From: Topomyia yanbarensis
Lineage: Eukaryota > Arthropoda > Insecta > Diptera > Culicidae
Reading direction: 5' to 3'
Assembly (NCBI RefSeq): GCF_030247195.1
Contig: NC_080671.1
Span: 84,814,370-84,878,369, forward strand
DNA: 64,000 bases
Shown: piece after piece, positions 22,735 through 36,010 of the stretch
Position numbering within the stretch: the stretch's first letter is position 1
Layout: every line of letters starts with the position of its first letter
The notes under the pieces: model-generated
What the model saw: only the letters and a program-made list of their open reading frames with translations
The model's database searches: none
What the model was told of the DNA's origin: nothing
Position numbers and translations under genes: made by a program

Positions 22735-23411
22735 AACTTTAAAAACCCATTTTCTCGAAATCAATATTTTGTCACTTTGTCCAAATCTTTTGTGATAAAA
22801 AAAAACTCAATATTAGCATAAAAATGACTTTTGACCATTGTGCTTATTATTACAATCTAAATTAGCTTAAATTAGTTTGAATAAATAAAACTTAATTCAA
22901 TAAGAATTGGAATTTTAATGAAAGAAACGACTTAAATTTCTTGTTCTTGCTAGTATTTTTGGACCAACATAGCACGAAAATTTTTTTTTTGAATCACTCT
23001 AATACAGATGATTCAAATTAGATGGATTTTGAGGAGCTGCACCTTAAGGTTCAACTGAGACGGCCTGGAGGAGTAGCCATCTTTTAAAACGAAAAAAGTA
23101 ATGTTTTTGTACATTGTTCGCCAAATGCTAATAAAAATCAATCAGTAGTATTCTATCAATGCTCCGAATACATTGATCGAGTTCCTGTAAGATTGTACAA
23201 ATAATAACGAAAAAATACTTTTATCGTTTTCAAAGATGGCCGATTTCTTCTTCAAATTTTCAATTCTACCACAACGAGTACTGGAAACTTCGAGCAAATC
23301 AAATCTAACCATTTCTTGCCACTGTTTACTTCTATATACCACACAAATTCGATTTTAGTAGTGAAGTCAATCAAGTTTACCTCGCGACACGAATTGGTGA
23401 TACAAAATACG
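22735..23411. other. No gene recognised
   Basis: AT-rich sequence without supported features beyond short homopolymer runs. Confidence 0.4.
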
Positions 23412-23413
23412 TA

Positions 23414-24342
23414 GGGGAGAGAGGGTAACAATGAAACACATTTTTTCTACAATTTAATTTTGATGATAATACATGTTATTTGTGTAATCAAAAGTGATAC
23501 ATAGTGCCACTATGTTGTTAACTAACACTTATATTTTTTCCAGCTTGTAAAATTCACGGGAAATAACTTTTTTTGGATAATAAACAGTTGGTGGTAAAAT
23601 GTATCAGTGTGCCCCATGGGTAGGAACTATGAAACACGATGTCGTCTATAGTGAAATATTCTACTTATAAATTTTATTCTTCTGTTTTGACGAAGAATGA
23701 TCCTGACGCTTTGAATTAAAGTTACATTGAGGCGAAAATCGTTTGTTTACGAAAGAATCCACTATATCATCGCGAAACATCGAACCACCATATATGCCTA
23801 TTAGCTGCAATCCTGAAATAAGAGACAATTTCTACAAAATTTGCCCAAATTTACTAATTTTGCACTATATGAGTAGTATTTACTGGAAAAATCGGAACCC
23901 ATTGACATTTTGAGACAGACCACAAAAACAAAAAAAAATCACTGTTCCCCATACGCCATCGTTTCACAGTTACCCAATGGGTCTATTCATGAAAACTGTG
24001 AAATTACACAGAACCATGAGTAGTTACCAAAAAACTTCGTTCGCGGCAAATGTTGAGCATAAAATTTGCTATAAATAGCAATAGACTAAACATTTATTCA
24101 ATGAATGGTAACTCATAAAGATGGAATAATGTTTATCATTGCAAATTTACTCTGGCTATCACAAAACAAACAAATATCCTTTAAAAGAGATAGAGTTATC
24201 AGATCTCTTCCAAAATATAGCAACACGTGTAAAGAATTAGAAATTGTGAAATATGAGGGAATGAGACGATTCCGATCATGCATTATGATTTTATTGCGAA
24301 TGTTTCATAGTTCCTGCTGATCCACTGTTACCCTCTCTCCCC
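23414..24342. mobile_element. pogo/Tc1-like MITE, 929 bp
   Basis: TA (23412-23413) precedes GGGGAGAGAGGGTAACA. The perfect inverted copy ends at 24342 and is followed by TA (24343-24344). The subterminal word AACTATGAAAC/GTTTCATAGTT recurs near both ends and inside. There is no recognisable transposase; the 71-codon frame at 24105-24320 has no motif. Confidence 0.8.
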
Positions 24343-24715
24343 TACTTTAAATCGGATGAATGCGTCATACTTTCTAGTGTCAAAATATTGTGTTTTAGTA
24401 TTCACTCATAAATTTCGATTGTTCAGATGCAAAACTGTTTTGATTAGTTTTTATTTTCTAAACGTATGCTCACGAGAAGGCATTCAGTAATTTGCATACT
24501 AATCAATGCAGGGTGATGAGGAAGTGGTGTGGTTCTTAGTGTGAGGGGAAGAATGCGAAGGAAACACCCTAACTTATTTTGGTGTGCGGAGTGGATGAAT
24601 GGGTTAGAGGGCTAGTGCCGCCATCTTTCGAAACAGTTGAAGTGATTGATAACATAAACAGGAAATACGTATATTGATTATCATATTCGCCGCACAATGA
24701 ATCAGCACATTGTGA

Positions 24716-25788
24716 TAATTTCGAAAGGGTTGAATCTTACGGTAGCAAAAATAGGCTTCCACTCATAAGCGGCAATGATGCTAATATTCACAATATAATT
24801 TGTCGCAGCTTAGATATCAATTTGAGAGGAACCGAATACTCAAGTAGTACAAATCTGCATATACTTATTGTTGCAAATTGCTCAACATTTGCACGATCTG
24901 GCAAGAGAAGAGGTTTTAGATGTGACTCTCTACTCTGACGGTATTATTCATAGGTTGGCAAACTGGCTCATACGCAACGAGCTTAAGCCGTCGTTATCTG
25001 ATCAAAAGTACATCATCTTTGATCAATTAAACGTCTCGCTAAATATCGTCACATATCGTAATCCCAAATCTACGAACTGGGACCCCTACGAAGAGGGCTT
25101 GGCGACTAGATGTCATGGGCCTTTTTCCATCCATTGAATCACCAAGTGACCTGAATGAGGTCTTGGATTATAATAACTCACTTATAGTAACGGTGTACCA
25201 AGAAGCTTGTTCACTTAGAGTTATGCGTGCTTTTAGAGGAATTCCTTGCAAACTTGGTTGACTTCAAAAGCTATGAGAAAAATTTGTAATCGCAGACGCA
25301 GGGATGGATCGGGGGCATTTAAGTTAACTCGCAAGGCAAACAGAAATCTCCGATCTTCTGAACAAAGTGGTTGGAAAAGTTACTGCCAAAATGTCTCAAG
25401 TCTCGACGAGACTAGTAGATTAAATAAGTTACTTTCGAAATCGAAAGATTGTCATGTCAGTTTTTTAGAACTGCTAATGGTGAATACTCATCTGATGAAG
25501 ATGTTATACTCAATTGTCTTTTTGATACACACTTTTCAGGCTGTACGGAGCCATGACCGACGACTGTTCTGAGGTCTTTTCAGGTTGTCCTGATTCTTAG
25601 CCTCGTAGAATTATGACAACCGAACCGATCAAATGGGTGATTGAAAGTGTTGCTCCATATAAGTCTCAGGTAAAAGATGGAATCGTTTCAGTTCTAGTAC
25701 AAAGAGAATATGAAAACCTCAAGCACATTTTGAAAACAAAGTTAATTCTTGTAGTCTTACAACAGAATACATCACTTCAGTCTACTTT
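24716..25788 (+). pseudogene. LOA/Loner-like LINE ORF2, endonuclease and linker
   Basis: A decayed reading gives LPLISGNDANIHN and LDINLRGTEY, then REEVLDVTLYSDGIIHRLANW and PSLSDQKYIIFDQLNVSLN (24868-25050). These match the LOA-type endonuclease pattern 'SDANAHH..WGSSDINLRGAEL...REEVLDVTLCS..I...V.NW...SLSDHKYI.FDH'. The linker follows (25246-25450 and 25613-25740). The same protein is at 48745-49600. Frame breaks are frequent. Homology stops at about 25788, where the ORF1 unit begins. Confidence 0.8.
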
Positions 25789-25898
25789 CTACTTCTGCCC
25801 AAGTCAGACGTACAATCGAACCAAGTGAACAACAACTAGCAACCTCTCAATCTAGTGTGCATTGTCTCGAGAACAACATTTAATTTATTCTTGCCGTC

Positions 25899-26891
25899 AT
25901 GAGTAAAGTTGACGAAAAAACTCTGCTCCGACCGAACACAGCGGTCGTTGACTTTAAATTCTGTTCAATACGATTGAGTTTTAATGAAGTGGAATATCTG
26001 CTGAAGGTGAAGATGCAGCTTAGGCTCAAGGAGGTTATGTATCTCCAGTATCATCATCTTCGCAATGCAGTACTCATATCATTCAACACGTTAGCCAAAG
26101 CTGAACGTTTCGTTTTGCAGAACAACTTGAAAGACGTGGCTAAAAGTGATAAAGTTGGAATTAAGATTCCCGTGTATATAGAGAAAGACAACGTAGATGT
26201 AAAGCTACATGACCTATCACCACGTACCCCTCCTGATCTAGTTGCAGAATACATGTCGCAATACGGAGAAGTAGAATCCGTTACACCTTATACGTGGAGA
26301 ATTTTCTTTCCGGGTACACCTAACGGTGTTCTTGTGGTGAGGATGCGGATCGAAAGACCTATACTCTCCCATTTGACTATAAAACTTAAAACCCGCGAAG
26401 CTACTATTAATCAAACTACGTTATGCACCCATGAGGGGCAAACTCCTACGTGCAAGTATTGTAATCGGACAGTACACCACGGACAACCTTGCGCGGAAGA
26501 TACAGAGGAGAATGCATCTCAACCGATTGCCAACGAATCCACGTTAAACCAACCCAAAAAAGAGTTTTCAATACCAATACCTGAACCACAAACGGTTGCA
26601 AAATTTGTGGCAGCTGTTCAGTCCATATTGACAACTGCAAAAGCAGCATCCAGCACCCTAAACACCACTGTAAGCAATATCGGCGAAGAAGATAAAAACA
26701 ATGATGACGGATTTACACTGGTCACCCGTAAGGGTAGTAAGCAGGAAAGAACATCTGATCGCGAGCACCAGGACACCTTTAACGATAGAAGAGAATTAAA
26801 TGATCCCCATGACGCAGTAGGCGAGCCGCGAAAGAAGGTCTCCGCTCGCAATAAAAAGCTGCGCGCTCGAGATCCCACGGGTAATCAATGA
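25899..26891 (+). CDS. LINE ORF1 protein, RRM-like plus CCHC, 330 aa, open
   Basis: The longest open frame in the window. Residues of about 100-150 (VDVKLHDLSPRTPPDLVAEYM...YGEVESV...WRIFFPGTPNGV) form an RRM-like segment. CKYCNRTVHHGQPC near residue 187 is a CX2CX4HX4C zinc knuckle. The tail is rich in Ser/Thr/Lys/Glu. ORF1 proteins of this type bind LINE RNA as chaperones. It lies between the endonuclease and RT parts of a LOA-like ORF2, where an ORF1 does not belong. Compared with 49690-49840, about 150 bp of the host element are missing. It is uninterrupted while the surrounding ORF2 is heavily broken, so it is probably a younger insertion. Confidence 0.8.
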   Translation: MSKVDEKTLLRPNTAVVDFKFCSIRLSFNEVEYLLKVKMQLRLKEVMYLQYHHLRNAVLISFNTLAKAERFVLQNNLKDVAKSDKVGIKIPVYIEKDNVDVKLHDLSPRTPPDLVAEYMSQYGEVESVTPYTWRIFFPGTPNGVLVVRMRIERPILSHLTIKLKTREATINQTTLCTHEGQTPTCKYCNRTVHHGQPCAEDTEENASQPIANESTLNQPKKEFSIPIPEPQTVAKFVAAVQSILTTAKAASSTLNTTVSNIGEEDKNNDDGFTLVTRKGSKQERTSDREHQDTFNDRRELNDPHDAVGEPRKKVSARNKKLRARDPTGNQ

Positions 26892-26968
26892 TATTTGCTC
26901 TTTTATTTTTATTTTGCGCATATTGTAAACACATGAAAGATCCACGGTTCTGTTAAGCAACCGCTATG

Positions 26969-28606
26969 AGCCACCTGTTGCATGCATATCAGTAAGGGAA
27001 GTCTACTACCACAATGCAATGAAGCTTAAGAGTTTTTCTTGATATTGAAAGTGGTTTCGAACCAATTTTGGAAGCAGCACGAGGTCATGGTGTACCTGCA
27101 TATATCACGAACGGGATACACGGAATGCTTAGCAACCGACGTCTGTGCTCATAGTAAAGACAAGTCGAGATAAGAAAACTGAGTGTCTGCGGATGTCCTC
27201 AAGGTGGTGTGCAGTCACCACTTCTATGGAACCTTGTCATCGATGGTTTAAGGAGGAAACTTAATGAGATTGGGTTTTCGACATATGGTTTCGCCGATGA
27301 GCAGCAAGCCTTATATGTTGTTGAACAATAGTGCATTCGTGTTGGGCTATCAGCAAATCCAAATAAAGTGTCAATGGTGTTTTTCGCGCAACGAAGGATT
27401 ACAATTGGCTCTGAAATTATTATCGCAGATTAAGTCAAATACTTTGAGGTAATTCTTGACTCAAAACTTAATTGATCAGCTTACATCGATTTCAGAATCA
27501 AGAAAGCTTGCATGGCCTTCGGCCAATGTAGACGGACATATAGCATATCTTGAGGACTCAAACCCAAATACATTCAGTTGATCTAGACAACAATTGTTAG
27601 ACCAATACTGGTACCTAGTGTGGTGGCAGAAGGGAAAAGTCACGGCAATCCAATCAAAGTTAAACCATCTTCAGAGGAAGGTCTGGATGGCGACTGGTGC
27701 GTTCACGACAACACCTACTGCTCCTCTAGGCAAATGCCCAAGAAGCGCTGGTCCGAGACGGTGTTGCTGTCTATTTTTGTGAAATGAGAATAGACCAATT
27801 TCATTCGCATGGTAGATGCTGTACCGTACTCTAAGCAGAAAATTTCGCGTACAATAAGCACTTCAACGAGAAATTTTTAGTATTAGAATTTATTTTTGTT
27901 ATGAGAGTCAGGTTGCCCTAAAAGCACTCAGTTCGGCAGATATGTATGTCGAACTCAAATTGAAAGATTTAGCATTTCAAACGCTATCTATTTTTCATGG
28001 GTACCCGGTCATTTCAATATTACTTGAAATGAATGGGCGTACGAATTGACTAGAACGGGTGCTGCTAATCAATGGCGTAGCTTGCCAACTTGTGTTCAAC
28101 CAAAAACTTTTCTGCAGGATGTGAGTCCGAAAATTTCAAAGCACTTTCTTGCATTTTTTTTTCAAGCACAGTTCCAGTGTTCTAGTCAAGGTACTGAATG
28201 TACATTGCAAACTCAATTATCACATGGCTACTATTCAGCGTGCTGAGTATTATTCGTATGATCTTTGTGAATCCGATTACGGCACTTCATATCATTTGAT
28301 AAGTATCTGCCCTGCAGTAATGCAATTCCGATTCCGTATTCGGATATGCTATTGTTTCTAACCCAGTATGGCAAAGAACTATAGGCTTTATCAGTAGGGT
28401 TCATTATTCCTTCGGAAGCGAAGAATCCAAACTGTTTATTCTGTTATGGTTGTATTGTGTTGTCATTTTCTATTTCCCTACTTTTTCTTTTTCTCCTATC
28501 TTACCCTTCCCATTAGAAAAGAGATGAGCCGCCATAGCAAGGCACGAATCTTCGAATAATATGGGCAACGTGCCAATTGAGCAAATACATTATGATTCCT
28601 GATTCC
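26969..28606 (+). pseudogene. LOA/Loner-like LINE ORF2, RT, RNase H region, 3' end
   Basis: RT motifs in broken frames: LSVCGCPQGGVQSPLLWNLV (about 27180-27240) and STYGFADE, where FADD has become FADE, damaging the catalytic box. Further on VAEGKSHGNPIK-type sequence and a C-terminal CCHC-like region (CKLNYHMATIQRAEYYSYDL) appear in two frames. The element ends in TGATTCCTGATTCC (28593-28606), the same heptamer tail as the copy ending at 53338. Confidence 0.8.
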
Positions 28607-28612
28607 TCAACA

Positions 28613-31600
28613 ACGTTGCTCAAAGGAACAAAAACTGAGGGAGAGGTGTATTCCAAAAAAAATTCCTGTACGACACCATATTGGTAATGCCAATAATTTT
28701 AGCGTAATCAAAAAGATCGTTAGAAGACATTAAGCACCTCACTGTAGTTCCTAAGAATGCGAACCATTAAAACGTTCCTCAGCTGCGGTCAATTTCAAGT
28801 CCAACCTGAAATGCAGGACCCATTTCAAATATTTTTGGAGCTGACGAATTTTCCAGCATCGTTCTTTTCTGCCGTAAGACCGCTCATCGGAGTGCGCATA
28901 TATTTTTTGTAAAATTATCAATAAATGTAAGATTTAAGAAAAAATTGTGTCATGGATTTATTTTTCGCAGTTTTTTTTTCAGCTCTTTCCGAAAACTGGC
29001 TATTTTTACATTTCTTATAAAAGATAAAGATCATTCTACCTTAGAACATCTATAATACTCACATCAAACGCAACCATGGCCTTCGCATTTAAACCAAACT
29101 GATCTAGCTGTCCCAAGCCATGGTTTCTTGACTTATTAGTTCCCCCTTTTTTTTACTTTTCCCACTATATAAAAATCATGATACCGAGCAACAACAATAG
29201 CAAGATAAATGACAGTTGATTGAGGTATTGTGGGGATTGCAGTAAATGCCCAGTTACCGAGTGATTTTTTGTTTGAGCCAATCCGGGATAGGTTAGGTTC
29301 GGGTTTGTTCAACCACAAGTGAATCGGGAACTGCATGACAGCGAGATCGCTATCAGCAATTAGCGCGCGAATAGTTTATCTATAGAGGAATCATTTGATG
29401 TGGAAATACTAAACATTAACCTAAAAAATTACTGTTTGAAATTTTTTTCCGCTAACTGATACAGCGGTCTATGTAGGGGTGATCTAGTATAGTAACTATC
29501 TGTAGTAGCTGTTGGCGTACCATACGTCGGTGAAAAGAGGAGAACATTCCCCAAATAACTATATCTTTCGATAACAAATGAGAACAATTTTAAGTATCCG
29601 TCAAACATTTTTACCTAACCGCTAACAAAAGTTTAGTTTTTAGTTATTTTCGAAGTACAAATAGGCCGCGACGTATGCGGAGCAAGTTACTTGTATAAAT
29701 AGACAATCAAAATTAATAATTCTGGTGGTCAATTCAAGCCAAGAGAAACTTTTTCTCGAATGTCTCGTCAATGCAGGAAACATTTACATCAAGTTCTTGC
29801 CTAATGAGTTTAAGGACTTTTTTTAATATTGAATACGAGTTGAGGTCAAAATGCCAGGGTATGTTACTAAAAAAATATGATTAGAATACGTTCAGATACA
29901 TTTACAGACATTTAACAGGAACTTAGACGAATACAAAAGCAACATTATTTCTATTTCGTTGCCTTACCCGACTCCTACTGTTATTGTACAACTATAAAAA
30001 TTATTGAAGTTATATTTAATTTAACTAAAGTTCTAAGATTTGGCCAATAACATTTCCTTTTATGCAATGTCTTGAATTTGCCACGATCTACCCAAAACGA
30101 ATAAATAAAAATAAATTAAAAAGACCGCCCCGGATTCCCCAGCGTGCACATCCAAACAAAAATCGAAGACGAACCATTAACTGACTCAACATTTATCTGA
30201 TTTACCACGGTGCAGCGGTTTGATATATGGGATGTTGAAACATAAACAAAAACAACAACTTCAACCAAGCCGGCCCATTCATTGGCGCAATTTTCACGCC
30301 AGTACACGCACGTGTGTTTGCTATTGCTATTGCTCCACAATTAAATAAAGTCAGTTACGTAAAAATCACATTTCCGCCGCTGAGTCTCACGACGAAAACC
30401 CCCAACGGCGGCAACAACCGTCACCTTATTGGATGTAATCTTGATTATTCCATTAGACTTCAGCCACCACATGTAGGAATTGGCATGGCAGCAGAGCAAA
30501 CAGCACCCGATGTGCGATGCGTTGTTGCGTTATCGTCCTTACCCCACTGAGCGGCGGAACATGGAGAGAAAGAGAGCAAGCGGGTGGTCACATTACTGTG
30601 GAGGAATTCGGTCGGCTGAATTGCATGCATCACGGATCTCGGCGGGAAAACGAACGCGAAAAGTTGTTAGGCGAAACGAAACGCCAAAATCCACAACAAA
30701 GGTTTGGGCTCAAATGTATATGTACCCTACCTATGCTCGCTGACCGAAACCCGGTCAATGAACGAAACTCTCACGAATGTCAAGTTGCATTTAATTTGTT
30801 TGGTGCCCACAGCCCCTCTCTTGCCAGGTTGGTTGGTTTTGGTGCAGTTTGTGCTAATTTGCAAATTGCTAAATTTGAATTTTAACTCAATTGTGCTCTG
30901 TGATGAAGTAGGTATTTGCTTTTAAACGACCGGATCCTGAGCCGGTGGATCAGGTAACAATTTACATCCGGTTTGGAGGTGAGAATCAGTCAGGTTTTAA
31001 TTGGAAGCAAAAGAAGAAACTTGTGGGGAAGAACTTTAAACCTGCAGATATAATGCAACGACCACATACACAAGTTACTTGCTATTCTTCCTTGCTATTT
31101 ATTCGGGAAATGTTTGTGGACACAAATTGATGTCGTTTCAGCACCATAATAGGTTCGGTACTTTAAATACATCATAGTCGTGCGTCGTAATGGAAATTAT
31201 GTACACCATAGTAAAGTTACCACTTGCATCAAGTAAAATCACATATCGAAAGAATATTTGTGAATACGATCTCTTTAGGCAAAAAACGAACCTAGCTAAA
31301 ACCCCATTTCAGACTCCAGGATGCTCGAACCCCTACAATGCACCATTACTTTCCAAACTCGCTCGTTTCAATTAAAAAACCTCGTTCATAGCTTGTTCCG
31401 CAGTCAAATTACAAACCGAAAAGCATGACAATCGGAAAATCTTGGTCATCCCATTACCGCGATCGGTACAAGCAGCGAACACGCACCAGAATAAAGCCAA
31501 ACTTTCGACAAACAACACATTGCCCCGTTCACTGCCGCTGATCAAAAGCTGGGACCCGATTGTTATCGCCAATGAAAACGCAACATCACCTCGTCGTCGG

Positions 31601-33050
31601 GAAGAGGCGAACGTAAATCAACCGCCTCCCGGCTCCGCTCGGCAACGACAATAGACATGTGAAAAGAACAAGTTCCCAGTTTGTTTGGGTTACCGGCGCA
31701 GGGTGCACGACTTCGTAACACTTTTGCTGCTCTCCGGATAGCGGGTTGATACTGGGAAACTGGCGCAATTAACTGGAGCGTCGTCACTGGGTCGTTCATC
31801 AATCACGATTTTGTCCACGGCTAGCTACCAAGTCGTGTTACCTGTTGCCTAGATTTATTTGTGGCACTGTCTTTACCTTCTCGTTTGATTGCGTTGCGAC
31901 GACCGAGGGAAAATTAATCTGCATCTCCGTCCGGGCCACGTACCTACAGCAGACGATCGTGGGTGCTATTTGACGTAACCAGTTTACTGCGGGGGTCGTG
32001 CCCTGACAAGAACCGAATGAACAATAGAACACCGATGTCTGCCGTCTGAAGCCTTCCTGTCTTTCACCGAGCTAAGAGGGAGAAAACCAGGCAACGTGCA
32101 GCGACTGATTATGCCGTGGGATCATCACGACGAAGAAGCGCAACGTAATCATTGTATCAAATCTATTGGAATCGAAAGACGAGGTGGAATGTGAACTGAT
32201 GGTAAATATTTTTTAATAATAATTTTATTATTATTTCGCATCCAGCAGCGACGATAGTGATCGCGTTTTTTTTCTACAATGCTGCTGTTGTGTGCATGTC
32301 TAGCGGGCAGACACACCTAGTTATGGCTCGTGTATCTGGGGTAGGCCCTTGAGACCGTCGTACATATATGCAATAGCGCTGCTGGTCGGTTCGTACTTGC
32401 ATAAGTATGTTAATTAATTCCTCTGCCATCAGCTGGGCAGACAGGTTACGAGGTTGCAGATGAATTGCCACCAGTAACACGCGCGCAAACAACTAGCCGT
32501 CAACGCTCACGAAACCAGTATTTATTTTCGACCCCGCGGGATTGATTTGATGCTATTCTCTTATCTATGTATCTCACCTCCGGCACTGGACTAACCAATA
32601 CATTGGTGATTGCGGTTTTTTTTAGGTCAGCGGGATGGGTGTTTATTTCTCATCATCTTCTGAAGTCCCGATAATTTCTAGCAGAGCTCATTACACTAGG
32701 AAATGGCTTTTTTATTATCATAGTTTTTGTAATGTATATAAATTCTTAGATCTAAATTAATCATTACTTCTAATCAATATTTTGTCCAATCCAATGAAAC
32801 CTGATGTCAAATTCTTCGATCCGCATTATTTGGCGAAGGTTTTGAACAGTTTCAGGGCTGCTTCGTGCTTCGTGCTAGGCTAGCATATGTGGGGATCTCT
32901 TTTGTAAAAATTGATGTTGACAATGAAACTTATTGAAGGAACTGCTTTTCGTAAATCTATCTTTTAAATAAGTTATTTGTGCAATTTATAGACAAAATTT
33001 GATTTTTCATATGTTATCCCACTAAAACATTACTTAAGGCCAATTGCAAC
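28613..33050. other. 4.4 kb without recognised gene or repeat
   Basis: I found no transposon ends, LINE motifs or convincing ORFs. Parts (30400-32100) are less AT-rich, and overlapping chance frames of up to 122 codons occur on both strands. This is the longest stretch that looks like single-copy host DNA, perhaps intron. No splice-bounded exon could be supported. Confidence 0.45.
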
Positions 33051-33079
33051 GGGCCGTGATTCCGATTGTGATATTGAGT

Positions 33080-36010
33080 GTATAGTGCAGCTGAGGGGAC
33101 GTGGAGATTTCATGATCGCGTGGGAACAAGCGTTTATATGTTCGTGCTTAAGACCGATTTACAATTGCTAAAAAAAATACCTTAATCACCGGGCCGTTTT
33201 CATGTTTGCGAGATTGTGGGCTCACGTGTGCGTAGATGATCGCAAAGGATACGAGCGTTTGTATGTTAGCGTGCTTGATCGCGTGAGCGTATTGTATGTT
33301 GTGTGTGCTAGCGTAAATGTAACTTTGTAGAATTTTTTTTATTTTGCTTATAGAGGTTTTAATCTTAACCTTTAACCTTCTTTTGGAAAAATCTCTAACC
33401 CTATGTGCGGGGTTGGGAATCGAACCCAGGTGAGCTGCACTTAATCACAGGAACGTTTTCATGTTTGCAAGATCTCGGGCATAAGTTTGCGTGTATGTTC
33501 GCAATTGAATATTCGTGTTTGTGACCAAAATTGTATTATCGAGCGTTTGTATGTTAACAGATTTGAATACGTGCGATTATATGTCACGCGCGTGTAACTT
33601 TGCGCATATAGATTTAATTCTATAACCGTGTAGATGCTGCGTGGGCTTTCGAATGTTAGCACGAACCACAATTTTAAGTGTACGGTTTAGATCTAAAAGA
33701 CGGGTGTGGTCCCCCACATCACTCGAGTATCTCGAAATGGCGCTCTGAGACTTATAGTGTATACGAGTTTCTTTTGACGTAGGACTGACGTCTTTCTTTA
33801 CTTTACTAGATGTCATTTCAAAATTTTCGAACCAGAAGCGTTACGTGCACTTTGAACATTAATAACTTTATTCCTACTATACGAATTGCTAATCTTGTTA
33901 CACAAATCGAAAGGAAAACGATGAACGCTTGCTACGATAGCTTGTTTGCTATGTAGAACTTGTTTAAATAGTTCAAAAAAATTTTTAGTGCGTATCAACC
34001 TAAATGATAGAACCAATAAATATCTGAGACACAGCATTTCTCAATGTCAGACGTGTGTGAGACACAGAGCAGAACAATCACGTGTGTGGTAAGTGTGCCG
34101 CCCCTTGAGAAGCGGCATCGGAATAATTTGTGTGTTCAGTGCAAGTTAGTAGTGAATGCTGTTGCCAAATCATTTGCTTGTGCCGTGCTAGTTACAAATT
34201 TGCCTATTCTGAAAGTTTAGCGGTGGCGGATCGACTGGTTCCTGTTTGGAACTAACAAAGCGGTCATGTTTGAGGCTTCTACGACGTTCAAACGTAAGCT
34301 GGAGAATTTTTACTACAGGCAGTTGATTTTACCTGTCTCAAAGATACTTCATCGTCAAATGGGAGGCGCTAACATTAAAATAAAATTTATGCTAGCTAGT
34401 TAAACAATAGAACACCAATCAAAGCACATGCTGATTTTGAAAAATCATTTTCATCGTAATTTATGGTAATCGTATCTTCTATGGAATATGTTACATAATT
34501 GTATAGAATACTTCCTAGCAGATCGCGCAAAAATCTATTTGATGTTGAAAAACTAGGAGTAGGTAATGTTTGGAACATAAGCGGGGAGTTGACGTATAAC
34601 AATTATATTGTGTGAAAGTTTTCTGTATAATCTTAAAAAACCCTGACCTAAATATGCTACGTTCACTGGTCGTCAAATTTAATTTTCGAATGAACCCGGT
34701 GAATCAATCTGAACGTGTAAATTTAGCCGTTTGAAAGAGATGTAAGCAGAATTTTAATAAAATGATGCACCAACGAAAAGTCCTACGTCAACTAGGACTT
34801 CCCACACCTAGTTTTTTTTAGACGAAGACTGAAGGCATGACCCTAAACTGCTAAGACCAAAGATAGGGGCTTCCGAGCGTGACAGAGTCATGATCGCGTG
34901 GGAACCGGGCGTTGATATAATGACACTTAAGGGGCCATTCTCTTTCTTTTGGGTGAAATTAAGGTAAAGCTGACAACTTTAGATATTTAACATTAAATAC
35001 GGTCGAAAGATTTTTATCATTTCCCAAACATGCAATCTGTTATTAACGCCAAAAACGGCAATTCTAGGTCAATAGCATCTTCGGAGAATTTTATGGATTC
35101 AATAAGCCCTTTCCTTTGATATTATGCTTTTTCTGATTAATCTCCCTACGAGTAAGATATTTTCATAAATTTTCTTGGAAGTGATTGTATTGAAATGATG
35201 CCTTCAGCAAATTTGTTGCTCTTATTTTTTCGAATAACGTTACTGCAGACACCAAATATCTATCTTGAATACTTTAAAAGATATGGCTTGTTGTTTGTGG
35301 ATTACCCTTTGTCGCTAATTTATTGTTTAATATAGTAACAATCCATTTAAATAAGCCAAATATTATTTCGATGAAACGAATTTCGTATTTCATTTTTGTA
35401 TCTACAACCGCTAAAAATAAGCACCTAACAATTCCAATCTGTCTGGACGGAACTTGATTAATTATCGGTGCAAAAACTTTCATTTGCACGAACTTTCTGA
35501 CTACAATTTTTCTAACTTATTACCATCGGATCGATCTAAAACCTCTCTCAGTCTATCGGAAAAGGAAAAGCGATATACATAAATCCAAGCAAGGGCGTAA
35601 CACCACCACCCTCCACCCAAATAAATTAATTGGATTGAAGTTTTTTTTGAGAGTTGTCCTACTGGAGTTGTAGAGCGAGGTTCTCGGAAAGGCTCACCGT
35701 CAGAATCACACACTACAATTGCAGACGAGACAGGCAATGGCGCCCACTAAAACCTGCGAGCGTAGAGGCTTCGCGATCGCGTGTATCACCGCGAAGGGTT
35801 CGAGCGTTTGTACGTTAACGTGTTCAATTGCGTGTGCGTTTGTATGTCGCGTGTGCTAACGTGTATGTAACGTGTTTTTGGATGACCGCGCGCGGACCGC
35901 GAATCTAATACTTATTTTTTGGTGTACAGCTTAGATGCTAGAAGAAAGTGAGATCTTCCATATCACTACAGTTCCCGGTCATGTCGCCAAGGAAGGTGTT
36001 GTCTAGTAGA
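33080..36010 (+). repeat. GATCGCG-type dispersed repeat, several blocks
   Basis: Blocks at about 33100-33330, 33440-33800, 34860-34930 and 35750-36010 share ordered phrases with 4320-4999 and 5576-5650. Examples are CATGATCGCGTGGGAA, CGAGCGTTTGTATGTTA, GTATGTAAC and CTAGAAGA.. followed by CCATATCACT. They are separated by SINE and unclassified insertions (about 33810-34850 and 34930-35740). No protein motif. Ends were not defined. Confidence 0.55.
33335..33432 (-). mobile_element. tRNA-derived SINE (second family), truncated copy
   Basis: The minus strand carries a B-box-like CTGGGTTCGATTCCCAACC, then GCACATAGGGTTAGAGA and the tail CCTCTATAAGCAAAATAAAA. The A-box head is missing. It lies within the GATCGCG-type repeat. 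Confidence 0.7.
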
